Origin: Microbacterium sp. LWH11-1.2
Lineage (GTDB): Bacteria > Actinomycetota > Actinomycetes > Actinomycetales > Microbacteriaceae
Direction: 5' to 3'
DNA: 64,000 bases
Assembly: GCF_038397745.1 (NCBI RefSeq)
Contig: NZ_CP151636.1
Span: 868,001 to 932,000, forward strand
In this document: positions 8,301-16,977 of the stretch, one piece after another
Position numbering within the stretch: the stretch's first letter is position 1
Layout: every line of letters begins with the position of its first letter
Program-made: the position numbers and the translations under genes
Notes under the pieces: generated by a model
Told to the model about the DNA's origin: nothing
Seen by the model: only the letters and a program-made list of their open reading frames with translations
Database searches by the model: none

Positions 8301-9214
8301 CCGCCGTCATCGAGGTGCAGAACCTCAGCAAGCGCTACAAGGAGAAGCGAGCGCTCGACAACGTCTCGCTCAGCATCGAGGGAAACGCCATCTACGGCCT
8401 GCTCGGCCGCAACGGCGCCGGCAAGACCACGCTCATGTCGATCCTCACCGCGCAGAACTTCGAGTCCTCCGGCACCGTCAAGGTCTTCGGCGAGCACCCG
8501 TACGAGAACGCGCACGTCCTCGGCCGGATCTGCTTCGTCCGCGAGAGCCAGAAGTACCCCGACGACGCCTACCCGAAGCACGCGTTCAAGGCGGCGCGCC
8601 TGTTCTTCCCGAACTGGGACCAGGCGTTCGCCGACGAACTCGTCTCCGAGTTCCAGCTGCCCATGAAGCAGACGATCAAGAAGCTGTCCCGCGGTCAGCT
8701 CTCCGCGGTCGGCGTGATCATCGGTCTCGCCTCCCGCGCCGAGATCACCTTCTTCGACGAGCCGTATCTCGGGCTCGACGCCGTCGCCCGGCAGATCTTC
8801 TACGACCGCCTCGTCGAGGACTATGCCGAGCACCCGCGCACGATCATCCTGTCGTCGCACCTCATCGACGAGGTCTCGAACCTCATCGAGAAGGTCATCG
8901 TGATCGACAACGGCCAGATCCTCCTGAACGAGGACACGGATGCCGTCCGCGAGCGCGCCGTCACCGTCGTGGGCGACGCCGCCAAGGTCGACGCCTGGGT
9001 CTCCGGCCGCGAGGTGCTGCACCGCGAGGCTCTCGGCCGCGTGGCATCCGTCACCGTGCTCGGGCGGCTCTCCGCCGAGGAGCGGGCCGAGGTCACGGCA
9101 TCCGGGCTGGACCTCGCTCCGGTCTCGCTGCAGCAGCTGGTCGTCCGACTCACCCAGAAGGCCGAGTCCCGCTCCGCAACCACAGACACCACCACGAAAG
9201 AGGAGGTCCGCTGA
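8297..9214 (+). CDS. ABC transporter ATP-binding protein
   Basis: A 305-residue ATPase with Walker A GRNGAGKT, a signature region KLSRGQLSAVGVI, Walker B EITFFDEPYLGLD and the switch histidine in ILSSHLIDE. The C-terminal extension after residue 220 is typical of the class found with YtrA regulators. It overlaps the regulator and permease genes by four bases on either side, so the three are co-translated. The role is probably export or stress response to cell-envelope agents; the substrate is unknown. Confidence 0.9.
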   Translation: MTAVIEVQNLSKRYKEKRALDNVSLSIEGNAIYGLLGRNGAGKTTLMSILTAQNFESSGTVKVFGEHPYENAHVLGRICFVRESQKYPDDAYPKHAFKAARLFFPNWDQAFADELVSEFQLPMKQTIKKLSRGQLSAVGVIIGLASRAEITFFDEPYLGLDAVARQIFYDRLVEDYAEHPRTIILSSHLIDEVSNLIEKVIVIDNGQILLNEDTDAVRERAVTVVGDAAKVDAWVSGREVLHREALGRVASVTVLGRLSAEERAEVTASGLDLAPVSLQQLVVRLTQKAESRSATTDTTTKEEVR

Positions 9215-9900
9215 TGCGACGCACGATCAACGTCATCCGCCTGCAGCTGATCAACAAGGGCACCTTCGTCTGGTACCCGTTGATGATCCTCGCGGCGGCG
9301 ACCCTGATCTCGATCCTGATCTACGCGATGATCCCGGTCGACACCCCGAAGTACGGCGGCGGAGGCCAGGCTCCGCTCTGGTACTTCTTCGCGATCGGGA
9401 TGTCGGCGATGACCCTGACCTTCCCGTTCTCGCAGGCGATGAGCATCACCCGTCGGGAGTTCTTCTTCGGCACGCTGCTCACCGCGATCCTCGCCAGTGC
9501 GCTCATGGGCGTGCTGTTCCTGATCGGCGGCGGCATCGAGGTCGCCACGAACGGCTACGGCGTCAACGGCTACCTGTTCTACCTGCCGTGGCTGTGGAAT
9601 GCAGGTCCGGGCGGGGCCTTCATCGTCTTCTTCACCCTCGCGCTCTTCTTCTTCGTGCTCGGCTTCACCGGTGCGACGATCTACAAGAGCTGGGGACAGC
9701 TCGTCCTCATCATCGTGAGCGTCGCGCTCTCTCTCGCGCTGATCGGCCTGGTGTTCCTGGTGACGCGACTGGACCTGTGGAACCACGTGGGCGCGGGGAT
9801 CATGGACCTCGGCGCGCTCGGGCTCGCGCTCTGGGGTCTCGTCGTCACCGCGGTGCTCACGGCGGTCTCGTTCCTCGCCTTCCGGCGGACGATCCCCTGA
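9214..9900 (+). CDS. ABC transporter permease
   Basis: A 228-residue membrane protein with six hydrophobic segments, beginning with a basic amphipathic stretch (MRRTINVIRLQLINKG) as in ABC-2-like permeases. It starts on the ATGA overlap with the ATPase gene. Two copies would pair with the ATPase dimer. A strong hairpin at 9916-9951 ends the operon. Confidence 0.85.
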   Translation: MRRTINVIRLQLINKGTFVWYPLMILAAATLISILIYAMIPVDTPKYGGGGQAPLWYFFAIGMSAMTLTFPFSQAMSITRREFFFGTLLTAILASALMGVLFLIGGGIEVATNGYGVNGYLFYLPWLWNAGPGGAFIVFFTLALFFFVLGFTGATIYKSWGQLVLIIVSVALSLALIGLVFLVTRLDLWNHVGAGIMDLGALGLALWGLVVTAVLTAVSFLAFRRTIP

Positions 9901-9915
9901 TCCGCATCGATCCGT

Positions 9916-9951
9916 CCGACGCCGGTCTCCCCTCGAGGCGGCCGGCGTCGG
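9916..9951 (+). terminator. Rho-independent-like terminator hairpin
   Basis: CCGACGCCGG (9916-9925) pairs perfectly with CCGGCGTCGG (9942-9951) around a 16-base loop, 15 bases after the permease stop. There is no U tract, as is usual at this GC content. Confidence 0.6.
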
Positions 9952-10037
9952 CGTGTCAGGCGGCACGCGCTACCTGCCATCGGCTCGTGATGCAACCGGG
10001 TGTCCGCGGCGGATGCCGACGACTAGTGTCGCTGCAC

Positions 10038-11144
10038 GTGAAGACCTCCCCGCTGCGCACGCGCCGATCCGGCATCGCGCGCTCCCTCCGCGAGGCCGTG
10101 CTCCCGGCGCGGCTGCTGTTCGTCGCGAAGACGACGCTCGCCGTCGGGCTCGCCTGGACGATCGCGCCGCACATGCCCGGAGTGACCGACGAGTACCCCT
10201 ATTACGCTCCCCTCGGCGCGCTGGTGAGCATGTACCCCACCCTGATGGGTTCGGCGAAGACGAGCCTGCAGACGCTGCTCGGACTCGCGACCGGGATCGG
10301 CCTCGCGACGCTCGTGATCCTCACGATCGGCCCGACCTGGTGGACAGTCCCGCTCGTCATCGGCGTCGGCGTGCTGCTCTCGGGCACCGGCTGGTTCGGC
10401 GCCGGACGCGAGTACGTCCCGATCGCGGCGCTGTTCGTGCTGGTCGTCGGCGGACAGGATGCCGACGACTACTCCCTCGGCTACCTCACGCAGATGGCGG
10501 TCGGCGTGGTGATCGGGCTCCTGGTGAACGTGCTGATCGCGCCCGCTCCCCTCACGAAGGCGGCGGAGGCACGGGTGGATGCGTTCCGCGCACAGCTGGG
10601 ATCGCACCTGCACGACATCGGCTCCGCGGTGTCGGAGTCATGGCCACCAGAGCACCAGCAGTGGGCCGACGATGCCGCCTCCCTCGCGGACACCGCCGCC
10701 GAGCTGCGCTCCGAGCTCGCGGAGGCCGACGAGAGCCGCCGTGGCAACCCCCGGGCGTGGGGTCGGCGCGGTGACACGCAGCACATCCACGATGAGCTGG
10801 CGACCCTCGACCGGGTCGCGCACCTCATCCGCGACATCTCGGATGCCACGGCCGACACGATCTGGGACCGGCCGGCCGCCCTGCCGCTCGACCCCACCCT
10901 GCCGGAGCCCCTGTCAGCCGCGTGTCACGCGGTCGCGGAGGTGATCGCGCAGGAGGATCCCTCGTCGAGCGAGAGTCATCGGGAGCGCGGCGAGGCGGCG
11001 CGCGCCATCCGCCTGCTGCTCGAGCAGGTCGACGACCGCACCTTCGACGTGCGCAGCTCCATGGGTCCCGGTGTGCTGACGGCGATGCACCTGCGCCGGA
11101 TCCTCATCCTCAGCGGAGGCGAAGCGAGGAACCACGACGACTGA
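10038..11144 (+). CDS. FUSC/aromatic-acid-exporter-like membrane protein
   Basis: A 368-residue protein with about six transmembrane segments in the first 190 residues and a long helical cytoplasmic C-terminus, the FUSC/ArAE layout. YYAPLGALVSMYPTLMGS is the conserved first-loop motif. The GTG at 10038 was chosen because TAGTGT (10024-10029) could be a -10 box placing the start of transcription on this codon; GTG 10026 and ATG 9990 are alternatives in the same frame. Family members are thought to export aromatic acids or other anions; the function here is not known. Confidence 0.75.
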   Translation: MKTSPLRTRRSGIARSLREAVLPARLLFVAKTTLAVGLAWTIAPHMPGVTDEYPYYAPLGALVSMYPTLMGSAKTSLQTLLGLATGIGLATLVILTIGPTWWTVPLVIGVGVLLSGTGWFGAGREYVPIAALFVLVVGGQDADDYSLGYLTQMAVGVVIGLLVNVLIAPAPLTKAAEARVDAFRAQLGSHLHDIGSAVSESWPPEHQQWADDAASLADTAAELRSELAEADESRRGNPRAWGRRGDTQHIHDELATLDRVAHLIRDISDATADTIWDRPAALPLDPTLPEPLSAACHAVAEVIAQEDPSSSESHRERGEAARAIRLLLEQVDDRTFDVRSSMGPGVLTAMHLRRILILSGGEARNHDD

Positions 11145-11195
11145 CCGATGTGTCGGTGTTGAATGGACGCACGACAGAGGGAAGGGAGCGCTCGG

Positions 11196-11882
11196 ATGCC
11201 ACAGCCGACGAAGCTGCCGCCGGGACAGCGCGCCGTCATCGGCTTTCCCCGGTTCGGCATCGACCTGCATTCGCCTCCTCCGGTGACGGCATCCGAGATC
11301 GACATCGAGATCACCGGCGCTGTGACGGGAGCAGCCGCCGTCTCCGATGCCACCCTCGGATCGCTGCCTCGCGCATCGATCGACGCCGACTTCCACTGCG
11401 TCGCGGGCTGGTCCGCGACGGGCCTGAGGTGGGAGGGATGGCGCTTCGAAGACGTGCTGAACCAGCTCATCCTTCCGCAGGCCGCCGACGGCGGACGCAT
11501 CGCCTTCCTCGTCTTCGTCGGAGCGGACGGGTACCGCTCCATCGTGCGGCGGGAGGATGCCGTCGGCGCGAACGTGCTCCTCGCCGATCGGCTCGACGGT
11601 GAGCCGCTCGCACCGGAGCACGGCGCCCCCGTCCGACTGGTCAGCCCCGACCAGTACGGGTACATCAACACGAAGCACCTGACACGCATCGAACTGCATG
11701 TCGACGAACCCGAAGCCGTGTTCCACCCGCGGCGGAGCGTGCAGCGTGCGCTTCGGGCGGTCCACCCGCATGACAGGGCTCGCGTCTGGCAGGAGGAGCG
11801 GCATCGCCACCTTCCGTCGTGGCTCACCCGACCGCTGTACCGCCTCGTGGCGCGGCTTCCTGCTCCGCGTGCCGAACGCTAG
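11196..11882 (+). CDS. Molybdopterin-binding oxidoreductase-fold protein (SUOX/MsrP-like)
   Basis: A 228-residue protein matching the catalytic domain of the sulfite oxidase/MsrP fold: DFHCVAGWSATGLRWEGWRF carries the cysteine that ligates molybdenum, followed by the conserved region around DQYGYINTKHLTRIEL. There is no twin-arginine signal, so it would act in the cytoplasm, unlike MsrP. The ATG at 11196 follows GAAGGGAG; the start at 11163 lacks a ribosome site. No partner cytochrome or heme gene is nearby, so the electron donor is unknown. Confidence 0.8.
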   Translation: MPQPTKLPPGQRAVIGFPRFGIDLHSPPPVTASEIDIEITGAVTGAAAVSDATLGSLPRASIDADFHCVAGWSATGLRWEGWRFEDVLNQLILPQAADGGRIAFLVFVGADGYRSIVRREDAVGANVLLADRLDGEPLAPEHGAPVRLVSPDQYGYINTKHLTRIELHVDEPEAVFHPRRSVQRALRAVHPHDRARVWQEERHRHLPSWLTRPLYRLVARLPAPRAER

Positions 11883-11900
11883 GGAGGCAGCGAGAAGCCG

Positions 11901-12491
11901 CTAGATCGTGTCGTCTGCCGCGATCAGGTCCATCTGCCAGAACCGCCCGTTCGGATCCTCGTCGTCGTGCGCCTCGTCGGCGGCCGACAGTACCTCGTGG
12001 ATCTTCACCATGACGTCGTCGAACTCAGCCTCGGTGAGTCGGATCGTGCGCTGTGTGAACGCGGCATGGATCTCGGTCGTCCGGCCGGCGACATACTCGG
12101 GCGTCCAGGCGATCACGCGCCGGATCAGCTCCTGATGATCGTCGGCGAGCGCCGCGATCACCGCGGCGCCCAGGGCTTCGTCGGCGACGGGGCTCTCCGG
12201 GCCGCCGACGTTGAGCGCCCCCTTCCGAGCGGTCCACACCCGGTCGCGGCGGTCGCGCGCCTTCTCCGGCGCCTCCTCGATGAGGCCGGCATCCGCGAGG
12301 GTGCGCAGGTGGAAGCTCACGCTGTTCGCCGGAACAGCGAGCTCGGCCGCGGCATCGGCCGCGCGGATGAACTCGCGGCGGGCGATCAGTCGCAGGATGC
12401 GGCGCCGCAGCGGATGGGAGTACGCCTTCAGCATCGCCGAGGTCATCCACTGCGGATCCTCGTCCGATCCCGTCACCGCATCCGCCGCCAT
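11901..12491 (-). CDS. ArsR-like winged-helix regulator
   Basis: A 196-residue protein with an ArsR-type helix-turn-helix in residues about 20-90 (SHPLRRRILRLIARREFIRA opens it; SVSFHLRTLADAGLIEE is the recognition helix and wing) and a helical C-terminal domain found in similar regulators of MFS pumps. The ATG at 12491 was preferred over the upstream TTG at 12524, which lies inside the operator. It is divergent from the MFS gene at 12566 and shares the operator at 12513-12550, so it likely represses both. Confidence 0.85.
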   Translation of the reverse strand: MAADAVTGSDEDPQWMTSAMLKAYSHPLRRRILRLIARREFIRAADAAAELAVPANSVSFHLRTLADAGLIEEAPEKARDRRDRVWTARKGALNVGGPESPVADEALGAAVIAALADDHQELIRRVIAWTPEYVAGRTTEIHAAFTQRTIRLTEAEFDDVMVKIHEVLSAADEAHDDEDPNGRFWQMDLIAADDTI

Positions 12492-12512
12492 GTCCCGATC
12501 ATACCTGCACTC

Positions 12513-12559
12513 AAACTTGCGCAATTAAACTTGCGCAAGTGTTCTTGCACATCTATCCT
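12513..12559 (+). promoter_or_regulatory. Promoter with tandem TTGCGCAA operators, leaderless MFS start
   Basis: AAACTTGCGCAA occurs at 12513-12524 and 12527-12538, the second within the perfect palindrome ACTTGCGCAAGT (12529-12540); a weaker copy follows at 12540-12550. TTGCGC (12531-12536) and TATCCT (12554-12559) form a promoter with a 17-bp spacer, so the operator covers the -35 box. The MFS ATG begins six bases after the -10, implying leaderless mRNA. Confidence 0.7.
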
Positions 12560-12565
12560 CGGATC

Positions 12566-13870
12566 ATGAGCACGACGAGCGCCCCGCACCGCCTCTGGCG
12601 CAACCGCCGCTATCTCACGTGGCTCGTGAGCGATACGAGCAAGGGCCTCGCCGCGTCCCTCTTCGGCTTCGCGATCCCCCTGCTCGCGCTCATCGTGACG
12701 AACGACCCCGCGCAGGCCGGCATCATCGGCGGAGCGGGCATGGTCGCCCGGCTCCTCATGACCCTCGCCGGCGGCATCCTCGCCGACCGTCACCGCCGCA
12801 TCGCCCTCATGATCCTCGGGTCGCTGATCGGCATCGTGCTCGCCGGCGGCTTCACGCTCCTCGCCCTCGGCGATGCGCTCACCTTCGGCTCCCTGCTGGT
12901 CATCGACATCCTGCTCGCCGCGCGCAGCGGGCTGTTCGACGTCGCCGGCGAGAGCGCGATCAAGGAGATCGTGCCGGACGAGGCGATGGGACGCGCGCAG
13001 GCCGCGAATCAGGGCCGGGATGCCGCGCTGCAACTGGCCGGCGGCCCGATCGGCGGACTCCTGCTCGGCGTCGGCGGGTGGCTGGTCGGGGTCGCGATGA
13101 CCCTCTGTCACCTGGTCGCCGCCGTCACCGCCTGGATGCTCGGCCGCGAGGCGCGCCGCGCCGGGATCGTGGATGCCGGAGCCGAGAGCGATCCCTCCGC
13201 GAGCGCGGAAACGGCGAAGGCGAAACCGAACGCCTGGGCCGAGCTGCGCGAGGGCTTCGGGTGGCTGATGTCCCGCCCCGACCTCGGCGGCGTGCTGCTC
13301 ATCATCACGATCATCAACCTCGGATTCAACGCGGCGACCACGACGGTCATCTACTCCCTGCAGCAGGAGGGATACCCGGAGATCCTGATCGGCGGGATGA
13401 CCGCGGCAATCGGCGCGGTCATGCTCGCCGGCGCTGTCGTCGCCCCGCTGCTCGTGCCCCGGGTGCGGGCCGGGGTCCTGGCGATCATCGGGCTGTCGTC
13501 CGCGGCAGCAGGTTCCGTCGTCCTCTCGATGGTCACCGAACCCTGGGCGATCGTCGTGGTGCTGGGAGCGGCGGTGCTGATGCTCCCCGCCCTGAACGCC
13601 GGGATGATGGGCTACTTCATGGTCGCGACGCCGACCCACCTGCTCGGGCGGGCGAACAGCGCCGCCGGCGTGCTCGGCATGGGCGCCCTGCCGCTCGCGC
13701 CGCTCATCGCCGGCTTCGGCCTCAGCTGGCTCGGGCGGGAGTGGACGCTCCTCATCTGCGCAGGGCTCTGCCTCGTCGCGGTCGCCCTCGCCCTGGGCAA
13801 CCGGGCGCTGCGCGCGCTGCCCGTCGAGTCGCAGTGGGCCGCGCACGCGAAGCAGTACGAATCGGCCTGA
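12566..13870 (+). CDS. MFS efflux transporter
   Basis: A 434-residue inner-membrane protein with twelve hydrophobic segments; GGILADRHRRIALM is the A-motif-like loop between segments 2 and 3, and LFDVAGESAIKEIVPDEAMG is the loop typical of the macrolide-efflux (TMS05-like) group. It is controlled by the divergent ArsR-type gene through TTGCGCAA operators. The substrate is unknown. The start at 12566 fits a leaderless promoter. Confidence 0.88.
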   Translation: MSTTSAPHRLWRNRRYLTWLVSDTSKGLAASLFGFAIPLLALIVTNDPAQAGIIGGAGMVARLLMTLAGGILADRHRRIALMILGSLIGIVLAGGFTLLALGDALTFGSLLVIDILLAARSGLFDVAGESAIKEIVPDEAMGRAQAANQGRDAALQLAGGPIGGLLLGVGGWLVGVAMTLCHLVAAVTAWMLGREARRAGIVDAGAESDPSASAETAKAKPNAWAELREGFGWLMSRPDLGGVLLIITIINLGFNAATTTVIYSLQQEGYPEILIGGMTAAIGAVMLAGAVVAPLLVPRVRAGVLAIIGLSSAAAGSVVLSMVTEPWAIVVVLGAAVLMLPALNAGMMGYFMVATPTHLLGRANSAAGVLGMGALPLAPLIAGFGLSWLGREWTLLICAGLCLVAVALALGNRALRALPVESQWAAHAKQYESA

Positions 13871-13891
13871 CGGGCCTCGGTCGCGATCCGG

Positions 13892-14110
13892 TCAGAGCGC
13901 GCCGGTGAGGGCCGCGATGCCGAGCAGCACCGAGACCAGCGCGAGCACGAGGGCGATCGAGATGAGCACGACGTGCACCGTGAGGAACGTCGTCGCCTTG
14001 CCGTTCTCGTCGCGCGCACGCGGATCTCTCGCGACCCGCTTGTAGAACTGCGGCCACACGATCGCGTTGAAGGCGGCATTGAGGAAGAGCACGATGGCGA
14101 GGGGGATCAC
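13892..14110 (-). CDS. SCO4848-family small membrane protein
   Basis: A 72-residue protein with two transmembrane segments around a conserved FNAIVWPQFYKRVARDPRAR stretch, matching the actinobacterial SCO4848 family of unknown function. The GTG at 14110 is preceded by GGAGGA with almost no spacer, so a slightly different start is possible, but no other start codon lies nearby in frame. It is convergent with the MFS gene. Confidence 0.75.
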   Translation of the reverse strand: MIPLAIVLFLNAAFNAIVWPQFYKRVARDPRARDENGKATTFLTVHVVLISIALVLALVSVLLGIAALTGAL

Positions 14111-14191
14111 TCCTCCACCGTAGCGACGGAATTCTTGGACGCGGACATGTATCAGGATGCTCTTGCCGTGCTCCTGGTAGGTGTGATCACA

Positions 14192-14827
14192 ATGGGCTTC
14201 ATGATCGACGGTGCACCCGGCGCCGCTCTCGATCCTGCATCGGGCGGCGGCCCTGCACGCTGGGAGCGAGCCGCAGACCTGTTCGACGCATGGCGCGAGG
14301 GCGACGGTCACGCGATGGACGAGCTCGTGCGTCTGATGACGCCCGTGCTCTGGCACGTCGTGCGCGCCTACGGGCTCGAGCGCACGCTCGCCGAAGACGC
14401 CGTGCAGACCACCTGGCTGCAGCTGGTGCGCGGGCACGGCTCGATCGCGGACCCGCGGGCGGTGTCGGCCTGGCTCACCACCACGGCGCGACGCGAGGCC
14501 TGGAAGGTCGGCAAGGCGCACGGCCGCGTGGACACGACGGATGCCGATGACCTCGATGCCCTGCTCCCCGAGCAGACGTCCGCCGAGGAGCACGCGGCCA
14601 CCGGCGACGAGAACCGCCGGCTCTGGTCGGCGGTGCAGCGCCTCGCGGAACGCTGCCAGCGGCTGTTGCGCGTGATCGCGTTCGACGAGCGGCCTGACTA
14701 CGCACGGATCGCGGCGGACCTCGGGATGCCGGTCGGCAGCATCGGACCGACCCGCAACCGCTGCCTCGCCAAGCTGCGCGCCCTGCTGGACGCACCTCCG
14801 ACGCCGAAGACGGGAGGACTCCCATGA
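14192..14827 (+). CDS. ECF-type sigma-70 family factor heading the subtilase/CHAT operon
   Basis: A 211-residue protein with sigma region 2 (residues about 30-105; LAEDAVQTTWLQLVRGHGSI and VSAWLTTTARREAW are diagnostic) and region 4 (about 145-200; YARIAADLGMPVGSIGPTRN is the helix-turn-helix). The start may be ATG 14192 or 14201. Its stop overlaps the next gene by four bases. No anti-sigma factor with a membrane anchor is nearby; the small protein that follows may fill that role. It probably directs transcription of this operon in response to an unknown signal. Confidence 0.85.
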   Translation: MGFMIDGAPGAALDPASGGGPARWERAADLFDAWREGDGHAMDELVRLMTPVLWHVVRAYGLERTLAEDAVQTTWLQLVRGHGSIADPRAVSAWLTTTARREAWKVGKAHGRVDTTDADDLDALLPEQTSAEEHAATGDENRRLWSAVQRLAERCQRLLRVIAFDERPDYARIAADLGMPVGSIGPTRNRCLAKLRALLDAPPTPKTGGLP

Positions 14828-15279
14828 GCGACCACGAGGACGCCGAGGTCTTCGCCCGCCTGCGCACGCTCTGGCGCGAGGTCGACCCGGTGCCCGCCGA
14901 TCTGATCGACCGCATGGTGGCCGCGGTCGCCGCCGACGGCCTCACGCGGGAGTACGCCCTGCTCACCCTGGTCGAGGGTGAGCTCGGCGCCGTGCGCGGA
15001 GACGCGGATGCCCTCACCCTGCAGTTCAGCGACGGCACCACCAGCATCCTGCTGCACGTCACGACGACGGCGACGGGGCGACGGAGGGTCGACGGCTGGG
15101 TCGATACGGCCACCGCCGAGATCGTCCTGACCCAGGGGGAGAGGTCGGCGTCGACGTCACCCGCCGAGACCGGGCGCTTCGTGTTCGACGAGGTGCCGCC
15201 CGGTCTCACCCGCGTGCGACTGACGACGGGCGAGGGCGACGCGGCGCGCACGCTGGCGACCCCGCAGTTCGAGCTGTGA
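14824..15279 (+). CDS. Small unknown protein between sigma factor and subtilase
   Basis: I do not recognise this 151-residue protein as a named domain. Residues 1-50 are helical and acidic (DPVPADLIDRMVAAVAADGL); residues 50-151 look like beta-strands, with an FDEVPPGLTRVRL segment typical of an immunoglobulin-like or transthyretin-like fold. There is no signal peptide or membrane segment. It is translationally coupled to the sigma gene (ATGA at 14824) and sits 57 bases before the protease, so it may be an anti-sigma factor, adaptor or effector of the system. Confidence 0.8.
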   Translation: MSDHEDAEVFARLRTLWREVDPVPADLIDRMVAAVAADGLTREYALLTLVEGELGAVRGDADALTLQFSDGTTSILLHVTTTATGRRRVDGWVDTATAEIVLTQGERSASTSPAETGRFVFDEVPPGLTRVRLTTGEGDAARTLATPQFEL

Positions 15280-15336
15280 GCACGGGCGCTGCCCGTCGAT
15301 GACACCGCGGGGCGACCCGCACGGAGAGGATGATCC

Positions 15337-16896
15337 ATGGAGCAGCCCAAGGGATGGACCTGGCAGGACCGCGCGGAGGGGTCGGTGCGTCGCGGCACGG
15401 CCCTCGATCCGAGCCTCGAGCCCGTCGACGGCATCCGCGCGTTCCCCACCGCCTATCTGCCGCAGCGGCTGCTGATCACGCGGACCGATGACGATCAGGA
15501 GGCGTACGACCAGGAGGTGCGCACGCTCCGCGATGCCGCCGACACGTTCGGCTGGCAGCTCGAGATCGAATCCGAGGCGCGGAGGACCGTCGATCTCGTC
15601 CCCGGCGTACCCGGATTCCGGCGCGCGTACCTGACGACACCCGACGAGCCGGGCCGAGGTGAATCGCCCGTCGCACCCGACGCCTGGCGGGTGCTGCAGC
15701 GCGCGCGACGCATGTCGCGCTCGACGATGCCGCGCACGAGCCTCGAGCACGTGCTGTCGATCGACCCGGTCGGGCTCAACCCCTTCACGCGCACCAACCC
15801 GTTCACGCGGACGAACCCGTTCACGCGCACCAACCCGATCCGCGGCGCCGGAGCGGGCGGCAGCGACGACTACCTCGAGCCCGGTCGCGGCGCCCGGCAG
15901 CCGGTCAGCTGGCTGGGACCGGCTCCGCAGCGCGGGCCCGACCCGAAGCGCGGTCGGCGACCTGTCGTCGCGGTGCTCGACACCGGCTGCGGTGAGCACG
16001 CCTGGCTGCCCGCCGACATCGTCACCCGTCAGGTCGAGCTCGACGGCGTGCCCGTCGGCCTGACCGATGACGCCGATCCGGAGCGCTACCCCGATCTGTA
16101 CGGTCAGCTCGACGGCGAGATCGATGCCGTCTCGGGTCACGGCACGTTCATCGCGGGCATCGTCCGGCAGGCGGCGCCGGATGCCGACATCCTCTCGGTG
16201 CGCGTCGCCGGCGCCCTCGGCGTGATCGACGAGAGCGCCCTGCTGATCGCCGTCTCCCAGGTCGTCGAGCTGCTGCGCCGGCATCGCGCGGATCCGAGCA
16301 CGGGCTTCCCGATCGACGTGCTCAACCTCTCGCTCGGGTACTACCACGAGACCCCGACCGACGGACTCTTCAGCATGACGCTGTACGCGCTGCTGGCGAC
16401 AGCCCGCGCGCTCGGCTGCGTGGTCGTGTGCTCGGCGGGCAACGACGCGATCGACCGTCCGTCGTTCCCCGCGTCCCTCTGGCCGTGGCCCGGATCCGAC
16501 AACGGCATCCGTCCCGACGACGCGGCGCCGCACGTCTCGGTCGGCGCGCTCAACCCGTCGGCGCAGTCGGTCGCCCTGTTCTCCAACGTCGGCCCGTGGG
16601 TGCAGACCTATGCCCCGGGGGCGGCCGTGGTGAGCACGTCCCCCGCCTTCGTCGGCGGCGAACAGGCGACCTCGAGGGCCGACCTCGACGGTCTCCGCCG
16701 CGAGACTCTCGATCCGGACGACTACCGCGGGGGCTTCGCGGTGTGGAGCGGCACCTCGTTCGCCGCCCCGTACGTCGCCGGGCGCATCGCAGCGCAGCTC
16801 GGCACCGTGCCCGTCGAAGGAGTGAAGACGGATGCCGCCGCCGCGGCCGTGGCGGCCGTGCTCAAGAGCCTCCCCGCCCCGGTCGATCGGGACTGA
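15337..16896 (+). CDS. Intracellular S8 family serine peptidase (subtilase)
   Basis: A 519-residue subtilisin-like protease with complete catalytic residues: Asp215 (AVLDTGCGEH), His268 (SGHGTFIAG), Ser474 (GTSFAAPYV) and the oxyanion Asn369 (CSAGND). There is no signal peptide, so it acts in the cytoplasm. Residues 1-140 form an unrecognised N-terminal domain, followed by three NPFTRT repeats (148-165) and a Gly/Pro-rich linker before the protease domain. GAGAGG precedes the ATG. It lies between the small protein and the TPR-CHAT gene, so the operon encodes two proteases of different classes, suggesting a cleavage cascade. Confidence 0.92.
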   Translation: MEQPKGWTWQDRAEGSVRRGTALDPSLEPVDGIRAFPTAYLPQRLLITRTDDDQEAYDQEVRTLRDAADTFGWQLEIESEARRTVDLVPGVPGFRRAYLTTPDEPGRGESPVAPDAWRVLQRARRMSRSTMPRTSLEHVLSIDPVGLNPFTRTNPFTRTNPFTRTNPIRGAGAGGSDDYLEPGRGARQPVSWLGPAPQRGPDPKRGRRPVVAVLDTGCGEHAWLPADIVTRQVELDGVPVGLTDDADPERYPDLYGQLDGEIDAVSGHGTFIAGIVRQAAPDADILSVRVAGALGVIDESALLIAVSQVVELLRRHRADPSTGFPIDVLNLSLGYYHETPTDGLFSMTLYALLATARALGCVVVCSAGNDAIDRPSFPASLWPWPGSDNGIRPDDAAPHVSVGALNPSAQSVALFSNVGPWVQTYAPGAAVVSTSPAFVGGEQATSRADLDGLRRETLDPDDYRGGFAVWSGTSFAAPYVAGRIAAQLGTVPVEGVKTDAAAAAVAAVLKSLPAPVDRD

Positions 16897-16977
16897 CGCC
16901 GCGGCATCCGCTCGGCGTGGGGTACGCAGGGCGCCCGCGCTCTTCCGCCGAACCTCGGCGCACGGCATCCTGGACGG

